A stretch of 64,000 bases of DNA, taken from assembly GCF_030817655.1 (NCBI RefSeq), contig NZ_JAUSZM010000003.1, positions 3,100,001 through 3,164,000 of the forward strand. Reading direction: 5' to 3'. Within the stretch, counting starts at the first letter, position 1. Each line of letters starts with the position of its first letter. The DNA comes from Streptomyces sp. V4I2. GTDB lineage: Bacteria > Actinomycetota > Actinomycetes > Streptomycetales > Streptomycetaceae. Shown here in pieces: positions 57,745 to 64,000 of the stretch. The position numbers were made by a program, and so were the translations under genes. The notes below the pieces were generated by a model. It was not told the origin of the DNA, searched no databases, and saw only the letters and a program-made list of their open reading frames with translations.

Positions 57745-58314
57745 ATGGCGACCACTCGTTCCCTGTCCACCGCCGTTCCCTCCTCCCCCAACGGTTCGCG
57801 TCATCGACTGCGGGCCGTCGACCGGGACGAGGTGATCGATGTAGCGGAGTTCCTGCCGCCGGGCGCCACCTGGCTGCCCGCTCCCCCGCACACCCTCCCG
57901 ACCCTGCCGGGGCAGCCGCCGATGATCGGCTACCTGGTGCTCGTCCCGGCCGACCAGCAGCCGCCGTTCGCGCCGGTGGCGGTGCCCGACGCGGCGCCGG
58001 AGGGCGGCGAGACCGCCGCCGACCCGCTCGTCCGCGTCGACACCGTGCAGCGCACGGCCGCCGTGGACGGACGCGAACTCGACCTCACCTACCTGGAGTT
58101 CGAGCTGCTCGCGCATCTGGTCACCCACCCCCACCGGGTGCACACCCGCGACCAGCTGGTGACGACGGTGTGGGGATACGGCCATGTCGGCGACGGCCGT
58201 ACGGTCGACGTCCACATCGCCCGCCTGCGCCGCAAGCTCGGCTCCGAGCACCGCCGGGCGATCCAGACGGTGCGCCGGGTCGGCTACAAGTACGCACCCC
58301 CGACCGGACGTTGA
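57745..58314 (+). CDS. glnRII: OmpR-type winged-helix regulator without a receiver domain (GlnRII-like)
   Basis: A 189-residue regulator lacking any visible receiver-domain landmarks. The C-terminal ~100 residues are a classic OmpR-type winged helix: VDGRELDLTYLEFELLAHLVTHP, then the recognition helix VHIARLRRKLGSEHRRAIQ, ending with the VRRVGYKY wing. Position directly after glnII matches the known GlnRII gene of Streptomyces coelicolor, a GlnR relative that binds glnA and glnII promoters; the assignment rests on position and domain, not on identity. No ribosome site is clear before ATG 57745. Confidence 0.62.
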   Translation: MATTRSLSTAVPSSPNGSRHRLRAVDRDEVIDVAEFLPPGATWLPAPPHTLPTLPGQPPMIGYLVLVPADQQPPFAPVAVPDAAPEGGETAADPLVRVDTVQRTAAVDGRELDLTYLEFELLAHLVTHPHRVHTRDQLVTTVWGYGHVGDGRTVDVHIARLRRKLGSEHRRAIQTVRRVGYKYAPPTGR

Positions 58315-58382
58315 TCCCCTGAGCCTCTGCTGACGGCAGATACGCGTTCCGTCCCGCGGCTCCACCGGGCACAGTCACCGGC

Positions 58383-59408
58383 ATGAGACTTCTGATGCTG
58401 GGCGGTACGGAGTTCGCGGGGCGGGCCGTCGTCGAGGCGGCCCTCGGGCGCGGCTGGGAGGTGACCGTCTTCCACCGGGGACGCCACGAACCTCCGGCCG
58501 GCGTGCGGTCCCTGCACGGCGACCGCACCGCGCCCGACGGGCTCGCCGCCCTGGCCGCGGCGGACGGCGACTGGGACGTGGTCGTCGACACCTGGTCGGC
58601 GGCGCCCCGGGCGGTGCTCGAGGCGGCGCGGCTGCTGCGGGGCCGCGCCGACCGGTATGTGTACGTGTCGAGCCGCTCGGTGTACGCGTGGCCGCCGGGC
58701 GCCGGGTGCACCGAGGACTCGCCCCTGGTCGAGGGAGCCTCGGCCGACGCCGACCAGACCGACTACGCCCGGGACAAGCGGGGCGGCGAGCTGGCCGCCG
58801 TCGAGGCCTTCGGCGCGGACCGCTCGCTGCTGGTGCGGGCCGGGCTGATCCTCGGGCCGTACGAGAACATCGGCCGGCTGCCCTGGTGGCTGAACCGGAT
58901 CGCCCGAGGCGGCCCCGTCCTCGCGCCCGGGCCGTACGACCTGCCCCTCCAGTACGTCGACGTCCGTGACCTCGCGGAATGGATCCTCGACTCGGCGGAG
59001 CGGAAGGCGAGCGGACCGTACAACCTCGTCGGGCCCTCGGGGCACGCCACCATGGGCACGTTCCTCGACGCCTGCGTGGACGTCACCGGTGGCTCCGCCG
59101 AGCTGCGCTGGACCGACCCGGACGTCGTCCTCGACGCGGGCATCGAGCCGTGGCAGCAGCTGCCGGTGTGGCTGCCGCCGGGCAGCGAGGGACATGCGGC
59201 CCTGCACAGCGCGGACGTCTCCCGGGCGCTCGGGGCGGGCCTGCGCTGCCGACCGGTCACCGAGACCGTCGCCGACACCTGGAACTGGTTGCGGGGCATC
59301 GGCGGAGTGGCGCCGCAGCGCCCGGACCGGCCGGCGGTGGGACTGGACCCGGAGCTGGAGGCGAAGGTCCTCGCCGCGACCGGAGGTGTACCTGGCACCA
59401 CCTCCTGA
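58383..59408 (+). CDS. NAD-dependent epimerase/reductase-type protein
   Basis: A 341-residue short-chain dehydrogenase-related enzyme. The nucleotide loop is MLGGTEFAGRAVVEAAL (GxxGxxG variant GGTEFAG), with VVDTWSAAPRAVLEAARLL and the active-site-type SRSVYAWPPG region; the usual YxxxK is replaced by YARDKRGGE. Typical of Streptomyces reductase-like epimerases of unknown substrate. ATG 58383 has no strong ribosome site; a CACAGT hexamer upstream allows a leaderless start. Followed after 52 bp by the sensor kinase. Confidence 0.8.
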   Translation: MRLLMLGGTEFAGRAVVEAALGRGWEVTVFHRGRHEPPAGVRSLHGDRTAPDGLAALAAADGDWDVVVDTWSAAPRAVLEAARLLRGRADRYVYVSSRSVYAWPPGAGCTEDSPLVEGASADADQTDYARDKRGGELAAVEAFGADRSLLVRAGLILGPYENIGRLPWWLNRIARGGPVLAPGPYDLPLQYVDVRDLAEWILDSAERKASGPYNLVGPSGHATMGTFLDACVDVTGGSAELRWTDPDVVLDAGIEPWQQLPVWLPPGSEGHAALHSADVSRALGAGLRCRPVTETVADTWNWLRGIGGVAPQRPDRPAVGLDPELEAKVLAATGGVPGTTS

Positions 59409-59448
59409 CCGGCCGCCCAGCCCCAGTGACCGCCGCCTCCCGCTCGGC

Positions 59449-59454
59449 CAGACT
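59449..59454 (+). promoter_or_regulatory. -10-like hexamer for leaderless sensor kinase mRNA
   Basis: CAGACT ends 6 nt before ATG 59461. Confidence 0.35.
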
Positions 59455-59460
59455 GACGCC

Positions 59461-60738
59461 ATGACGACCATCGAGACGAAGAGCGGCACCGGCCGCACCG
59501 GGACGCGAGGCGTGGGGCGGGCGGCGGTACGGGGGCTCGGGCTGGCGCTGGTGACGCTGCCGGGGGCGGTGCTCTGTTTCACGCTCACCCTGGTGTCCCT
59601 GGCGCTGATACCGATCGGGATCGGGATCGTCACCACGCCGTGGGTGCTCACGGGGGTGCGGGCGTTCGCCGACTGGCGGCGGGTCCTGGCCGCCCAGTGG
59701 TGCGGGGTGCAGATCCCGTCGGCGTACCGGCCGGTCCCGGAGGACGCCAACCCCTGGACGCGTACCTTCGCGATGCTCCGCGATCCGGCGACCTGGCGGG
59801 ACCTGAGGTGGCTGCCCGTCGACATGACCGCGGGCTTCCTCACCGCGCTGCTGCCGGCCGTGCTGCTCTTCTACCCGCTGGAGGGGTTCGCGCTGGCGGC
59901 CGGGCTGTGGCGGGTCTTCCCGGACGGGTACTGGTACGGGTTCGTGCCCGTCTCCGGCCAGGCCTCCGCCTTCGGCGCCGCCGCACTGGGCCTCGTCATC
60001 CTGTTCTTCGCCCACTTCCTCACCCCGCGGCTGCTGGAGGCCCACTTCCGGCTGACCCGGGCGGTGCTCGCCTCCAACCAGGGCGAACTGGCCGAGCGGG
60101 TGCGGGTGCTGACCGAGACCCGGCGCGACGCCGTCGACACCTCCGCCGCCGAACTGCGGCGCATCGAGCGGGACCTGCACGACGGGGCGCAGGCCCGGCT
60201 GGTCGCGATGGGCATGGATCTCGGCACCATCGAGGTGCTGCTGGACAAGAACCCCGAGCAGGCGAGGAAGCTGCTCGCGCAGGCCCGCCAGTCGTCCGTG
60301 GACGCCCTCACCGAGCTGCGCGACCTGGTGCGCGGCATCCACCCGCCGGTGCTCGCCGAGCGCGGACTGGGCGACGCCGTACGGGCGTTGGCACTGCGGC
60401 TGCCGGTGACCACCGAGGTGGAGGTGGACCTGCCCGGCCGGGCGGACGCGCCCGTGGAGTCGGCGGCGTACTTCGCGGTCAGCGAGGTGCTCACCAACGC
60501 GGTCAAGCACGCGGACGCCGACCGGATCTGGGTCGACCTGCATCACGTCGCGGAGGGCGCCGGCCTGCTGCGGATCTCGGTCACCGACAACGGCAGGGGC
60601 GGCGCGGCGACCGGGGCCGGTTCGGGTCTGGCCGGGGTGGAGCGTCGACTGGGTACATTCGACGGCGTCCTGGCCGTCAGCAGTCCCGCGGGCGGTCCCA
60701 CCATGGTCACCATGGAGATCCCTTGCGCGTTGTCCTAG
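59461..60738 (+). CDS. NarL/DesK-type sensor histidine kinase
   Basis: A 425-residue membrane kinase. Membrane segments occupy roughly residues 25-180 (LGLALVTLPGAVLCFTLTL; GFLTALLPAVLLFYPL; LGLVILFFAHFLTP). The H-box RRIERDLHDGAQARL places the phosphoacceptor His at residue 240. The ATPase domain has the N-box SEVLTNAVKHADA and the G-boxes VTDNGRGG and GSGLAGVERR. The response-regulator gene overlaps its last 16 nt, forming a two-component operon. Signal unknown. Confidence 0.92.
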   Translation: MTTIETKSGTGRTGTRGVGRAAVRGLGLALVTLPGAVLCFTLTLVSLALIPIGIGIVTTPWVLTGVRAFADWRRVLAAQWCGVQIPSAYRPVPEDANPWTRTFAMLRDPATWRDLRWLPVDMTAGFLTALLPAVLLFYPLEGFALAAGLWRVFPDGYWYGFVPVSGQASAFGAAALGLVILFFAHFLTPRLLEAHFRLTRAVLASNQGELAERVRVLTETRRDAVDTSAAELRRIERDLHDGAQARLVAMGMDLGTIEVLLDKNPEQARKLLAQARQSSVDALTELRDLVRGIHPPVLAERGLGDAVRALALRLPVTTEVEVDLPGRADAPVESAAYFAVSEVLTNAVKHADADRIWVDLHHVAEGAGLLRISVTDNGRGGAATGAGSGLAGVERRLGTFDGVLAVSSPAGGPTMVTMEIPCALS

Positions 60739-61376
60739 CCGAAGACCTGTTCCTGCTGCGGGACGGACTCGTCCGACTTCTGGAGGCCTACGACTTCGAG
60801 ATCGCGGCGGCCGTCGAGAGCGGGCCGGAGCTGGCCGCCGCGCTGGCCGAACTGGAGCCGGACGTCGCGGTGGTCGACGTACGACTGCCGCCGACGCACA
60901 CCGACGAGGGCCTGCAGTGCGCGCTGAACGCCCGCCGGGACAGACCCGGCCTGCCGGTGCTGGTGCTCTCGCAGCACGTGGAGCAGCTGTACGCGCGTGA
61001 GCTGCTCGCCGACGGCAGCGGCGGGGTCGGCTATCTGCTGAAGGACCGGGTGTTCGACGCGGAGCAGTTCGTGGACGCCGTACGGCGGGTCGCGGCGGGC
61101 GGTACGGCGATGGACCCGCAGGTGATCCAGCAGCTGCTGTCCCGCCGGGCGGCCGACGACCAGCCGCTCGGCCGGCTCACGCCCCGGGAACGCGAGGTGC
61201 TGGAACTGATGGCGCAGGGCCGCACCAACGCGGCGATCGCCGCCAAGCTGGTGGTCACGGAACGGGCGATCGCGAAACACACCGCCAATATCTTCGCCAA
61301 ACTGGGGCTGGAAGTGTCGGACGACGACAACCGTCGCGTCCTGGCGGTTCTCGCGTATCTCGACCACGGCCGCTGA
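60723..61376 (+). CDS. LuxR/NarL-family response regulator (TTG start)
   Basis: A 217-residue response regulator: receiver domain with AED near the N terminus, phosphoacceptor Asp52 (VVDVRLPP), Ser/Thr in VLVLSQHV and Lys in YLLKDRV; then a LuxR-type HTH (LTPREREVLELMAQGRTNAAIAAKLVVTERAI). The frame must start at TTG 60723, with GGAG 6 nt upstream, inside the kinase gene, because the phosphorylation core begins at once; no ATG or GTG is available earlier. Overlap with the kinase stop couples their translation. Confidence 0.9.
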   Translation: MRVVLAEDLFLLRDGLVRLLEAYDFEIAAAVESGPELAAALAELEPDVAVVDVRLPPTHTDEGLQCALNARRDRPGLPVLVLSQHVEQLYARELLADGSGGVGYLLKDRVFDAEQFVDAVRRVAAGGTAMDPQVIQQLLSRRAADDQPLGRLTPREREVLELMAQGRTNAAIAAKLVVTERAIAKHTANIFAKLGLEVSDDDNRRVLAVLAYLDHGR

Positions 61377-61578
61377 AATCGGGACCCCGCCCGGGCACCT
61401 CCTGTGAGGGATCAACAACTCCTCGTATTCCATGGGCAGTTGAAACCGAATTGTCTCGCGAACCTCTCATCAATTTCTGAGACGGCTGAACACCACTGGG
61501 ACCGCTTGCGTATTCAGGGGAGCCGCTTCACTCCTGTCGGGCGCCTCGATAGCCCCGCAAGGAAGTCAGAGGAGTTCC

Positions 61579-63135
61579 ATGGGACGCAACACAAGAAAAC
61601 GCCGTATGCCACTGGCCACCAAGGCCGTTGCCGCTTCGGCAGCCCTAGCGCTCGGTGGGGGCGGGCTGATCTGGGCAAACTTCTACGCCTCGGCTCATGA
61701 GACAGGCTCGGGGCAGAATCAGACCAAGGCCACGGGCGCTCAGGTCGCGACGATCAACTGCCCGGACGTCGGCCAGAAGCTGACGGACGTGCCAGAGGGC
61801 GCGCGCCAAGGCGTCGCCAAGGAGCTGGCGCTGCTCGACAGGCAGATCACGGACGCCTACACGCGTCTCGCCGACACGCGCCAGGCCCAGGCAGGAGACG
61901 CCGGCTACGTCAACAACGCCATCCTGGGCCCGCTGAAGTCCAAGCGGGTCGCCACCATCGACCGGATCGGCATCAACATCAACCGCGTGGGCGGTAAGGC
62001 TCCGCAGGGGATCGACCAGCTCGCCGAGTGTCAGGGCGTCCCGGCCGAACAGCCGGAGACCAACGACGGTCAGGGCGGGGACCAGAACAACGACGGTCAG
62101 GACCAGGGCCAGGACCAGGGCCAGGACCAGGGTGACGGTCAGGACCAGGGCCAGGACCAGGGTCAGGACCAGGGTGACGGTCAGGACCAGGGCAACGGCG
62201 GTCAGGCCGGCAACGGCCCGGTGGCCGACGACTTCGTCAACATCGAGGACGTCCAGCCCAACTCCCGCAACCTGCCGAACGGGCTGGCCGCGAACGGGGA
62301 CACCGGTTCGACGGGCAGCTTCACCACGAACTGCGGCACCAACGAGAACGAGAACCGCAACTCGGACAACGTGATCGTCGCTCCCGGTGTCAGCAACGGT
62401 GCGCAGCACCAGCACGACTACGTCGGCAACCAGGCCAACGACGCTTTCGCGAGCGACGAGGACCTGGCGAACGGCGAGACGACCTGCCAGAACCAGGGCG
62501 ACAAGTCGTCCTACTTCTGGCCGGTACTGCGGGTGCAGGACGGCCAGAACGACATCGACGCGGACGCGCCCGGTGGCGGTCAGGACAGCAACGTCGGCAC
62601 CATCCAGCAGACCGCCCAGGCGGAGCTGAAGTTCGTCGGCAACAAGACGAGCGATGTCGTCGCGATGCCCACCGCCCTGCGCATCATCACCGGTGACGCC
62701 AAGGCCTTCACCAACGGTCTCGCGAACGCCAACACCGCTTGGAGCTGCACCGGCTTCGAGGACCGGCAGGTGACGGACAAGTACCCGATCTGCCCCGAGG
62801 GCAGCTCCGTGGTGCGCACGTCCGCCTTCCAGAGCTGCTGGGACGGCCAGAACATCGACAGCGCCAACCACCGTACCCACGTGGCGTTCGTCCAGGCCGA
62901 CGGCACCTGTGCCAACGGCTTCCAGGCCATCCCCCAGCTGCAGGTCAAGCTGGTCTACGACGTGCCGGCCCCGCAGATCGAGAACGGGCAGGTCGTGAAC
63001 CCGTTCGCGGTGGACTCCTTCCCGGAGCAGTTGCACAAGCCGATCACCGACCACAACGACTTCATCAACTTCTTCGACGAGAACGTGATGAACCAGATGG
63101 TCGACTGCATCAACAGCGGCGAGGACTGCCAGTAG
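61579..63135 (+). CDS. Secreted DUF1996 protein with Gln/Asp/Gly repeat linker
   Basis: A 518-residue exported protein. The signal peptide ([21 protein letters not shown]) is followed by an N-terminal Cys-bounded helical module ([21 protein letters not shown] to DQLAECQG), a low-complexity linker of GQDQGQDQG units from DNA repeats, and a large C-terminal DUF1996 domain ([46 protein letters not shown]). DUF1996 is common in fungi and actinobacteria with unknown enzymatic role, sometimes on the cell surface. AGAGGAG precedes ATG 61579. The N-terminal module recurs in the protein at 55343. Confidence 0.82.
   Translation: MGRNTRKRRMPLATKAVAASAALALGGGGLIWANFYASAHETGSGQNQTKATGAQVATINCPDVGQKLTDVPEGARQGVAKELALLDRQITDAYTRLADTRQAQAGDAGYVNNAILGPLKSKRVATIDRIGININRVGGKAPQGIDQLAECQGVPAEQPETNDGQGGDQNNDGQDQGQDQGQDQGDGQDQGQDQGQDQGDGQDQGNGGQAGNGPVADDFVNIEDVQPNSRNLPNGLAANGDTGSTGSFTTNCGTNENENRNSDNVIVAPGVSNGAQHQHDYVGNQANDAFASDEDLANGETTCQNQGDKSSYFWPVLRVQDGQNDIDADAPGGGQDSNVGTIQQTAQAELKFVGNKTSDVVAMPTALRIITGDAKAFTNGLANANTAWSCTGFEDRQVTDKYPICPEGSSVVRTSAFQSCWDGQNIDSANHRTHVAFVQADGTCANGFQAIPQLQVKLVYDVPAPQIENGQVVNPFAVDSFPEQLHKPITDHNDFINFFDENVMNQMVDCINSGEDCQ
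62092..62193 (+). repeat. 42-bp tandem repeats encoding GQDQ linker
   Basis: Two nearly identical 42-bp units (62092-62133, 62134-62175), each encoding a 14-residue [14 protein letters not shown] block, followed by an 18-bp partial unit. Copy-number changes of whole units would keep the frame. Confidence 0.9.
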
Positions 63136-63150
63136 TCCTGACCCAGTAGG

Positions 63151-63182
63151 AAGCCGGCGGTGGGATTCCCCACCGCCGGCTT
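63151..63182 (+). terminator. Intrinsic terminator of the DUF1996 gene
   Basis: 14-bp stem AAGCCGGCGGTGGG / CCCACCGCCGGCTT, 4-nt loop, followed by a T-rich TCGTTT tail: the most classical intrinsic terminator in the window. Confidence 0.85.
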
Positions 63183-63228
63183 TCGTTTGCCCGCCCCCGA
63201 TATGACCCGCGCGGAAAGACCAGCGCGG

Positions 63229-63681
63229 TCAGCCGCTGTGACCGGAGCCGGAGTGGGTGGCCTCGCCCCCCGTACCACCGTGGCCGCCGTTCATGTGAGC
63301 GGACCCTTCCTCCATGGTCCCGCCGAGCGTGGTCCGCAGCTCGGTGACCGTCTTCTCCTCGCCGACGGCGACCCACTTGCGGCCCACGAGGTAGTAGCCG
63401 CCGTAGTCCTTCGCCCCGTTCAGCCACTCGCGCTGACCGCGGTCGGTGGCGAAGGTGGCGAGGACGTACTTCTCGTCGCCGTTCTTGCAGATGGCCTGCC
63501 GGATCGTGTCCGCGTCCGTCTGCATGTTCGGCTTGCACTTCGCCTCGGCGGCCAGGTGTTCGAGGCTGCCGGTCGCCGTCTTGGGAACGGCCGCCTCGCC
63601 GTCCCCGTCGGATCCGCAGCCCGCCAGCGCAAGCACCAGCGCCGCGCCGCTCAGCGCGAGCATCGGTCGGGTCACCCTCAT
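63229..63681 (-). CDS. Secreted lipoprotein, 150 aa
   Basis: Exported lipoprotein: lipobox LALAGC after MRVTRPMLALSGAALVL, with Cys about residue 22. The mature part has a Cys pair (EAKCKPNM and QAICKNGD) likely forming a disulfide and a compact domain (YVLATFATDRGQREWLNG, YLVGRKWVAVG), then a His/Gly-rich tail. Family not recognised. GAGGAA precedes ATG 63681, which is chosen over the upstream 63798. It converges with the DUF1996 gene. Confidence 0.75.
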   Translation of the reverse strand: MRVTRPMLALSGAALVLALAGCGSDGDGEAAVPKTATGSLEHLAAEAKCKPNMQTDADTIRQAICKNGDEKYVLATFATDRGQREWLNGAKDYGGYYLVGRKWVAVGEEKTVTELRTTLGGTMEEGSAHMNGGHGGTGGEATHSGSGHSG

Positions 63682-63818
63682 CTGTTCCTCCGGTCGCCTG
63701 CATCGGACCATGCCTCGGTCGGCCCCGGCAAGGGGCCCGTCCCCTTCGATACGGCTCCCGGGCCCGCCGCGCTCAAATCCGCTGCCATGACGGGGCACAC
63801 CCGTGCGAAAGTGTCCCG

Positions 63819-64000
63819 GTGAACCAGGACTGGGAAGACCGCGTGACCGCCGCTTGGGCGACCTTCGACGACTACGCCGAGGAGGCGGCGGCCGACTTCC
63901 GTGCGCTGATCGACACGCTGGTCGCCGAGCTGCCTCCGGGCAGTCCGCTCGGCCCCTTCGAGGGGGCCTGCGCCTGGGACTCGACGGGCCACTCGGACAA
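63819..64000 (+). CDS. Hypothetical protein, 5' part only
   Basis: GTG 63819 opens VNQDWEDRVTAAWATFDDYA, an acidic helical N terminus, continuing EEAAADFRALIDTLVAEL to the window edge. Similar helical starts occur in Streptomyces tetratricopeptide-type proteins, but the fragment is too short to assign. Reading frame and start are plausible; the rest lies outside. Confidence 0.5.
   Translation, partial: MNQDWEDRVTAAWATFDDYAEEAAADFRALIDTLVAELPPGSPLGPFEGACAWDSTGHSD

Noticed and set aside
62092..62193. Tandem repeats resembling an array
   Set aside because: In-frame coding repeats without spacers.
1..64000. tRNA or rRNA genes, IS elements, prophage, attachment sites
   Set aside because: No cloverleaf-like segment, transposase, integrase or terminal inverted repeats recognised on reading.

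Overview
This is a chromosomal segment from a high-GC actinomycete, almost certainly a Streptomyces. The evidence is the strong third-position G/C bias, the frequent GTG starts, and the gene set and order (pspA, pepA, lpd-sucB, a GntR gene, aceE, lipB-lipA, glnA, htpX-pspAB, glnII). These match, from general knowledge, the core region of Streptomyces chromosomes around the two glutamine synthetase genes. I saw no rRNA, tRNA, IS element, prophage or CRISPR array, so the window reads as core chromosome with small accessory insertions.

Left part (1-17 kb): a psp envelope-stress operon (pspA, pspAA, then a NarL-type sensor kinase cut by the window edge), a DUF3043 membrane protein, a methyltransferase and a decayed HtrA-like protease. 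Next come three dispersed cobalamin nucleotide-loop genes (a PhnP-like/CobU fusion, cobT, cobS) separated by membrane-protein genes. From 10.3 to 16.9 kb on the minus strand is a translationally coupled exopolysaccharide-type locus: PelF-like glycosyltransferase, polytopic membrane protein, spherulin-4/GH114-type protein and GH114-like lipoprotein, preceded by a large secreted deacetylase-like protein. This is the most interesting accessory system in the window.

Central part (17-30 kb): pepA, then the 2-oxoacid dehydrogenase components lpd and sucB, a secreted lipoprotein, a GntR/FCD regulator and aceE. The aceE promoter carries a perfect palindrome between its -35 and -10. These are followed by WYL, DUF4240 and XRE/DUF5753 genes. 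The XRE gene is preceded by three dyad sites spaced exactly 30 bp apart.

Right-central part (30-46 kb): small membrane proteins and a DUF397 protein, a divergent pair of PGRP-type amidase and MarP-like membrane protease, a TetR regulator, an acetyltransferase, two redox/epimerase-type enzymes, an NsdA-like regulator, lipB-lipA, a DUF4191 protein, an M48 membrane protease with a partner gene, and an RDD protein.

Right part (46-64 kb): glnA with a clear GlnR operator, htpX-pspAB (the second half of the Psp system), an alpha/beta-hydrolase/phosphotransferase fusion, a DUF2252 remnant, an AlkZ-superfamily protein, secreted proteins, glnII with a probable GlnR operator, a possible Cys-containing leader peptide and a GlnRII-type winged-helix regulator. 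The region ends with a two-component system, a DUF1996 secreted protein with Gln/Asp/Gly repeats and a lipoprotein. At least nine genes show a -10-like hexamer 6-8 nt before the start codon, which suggests many leaderless mRNAs.
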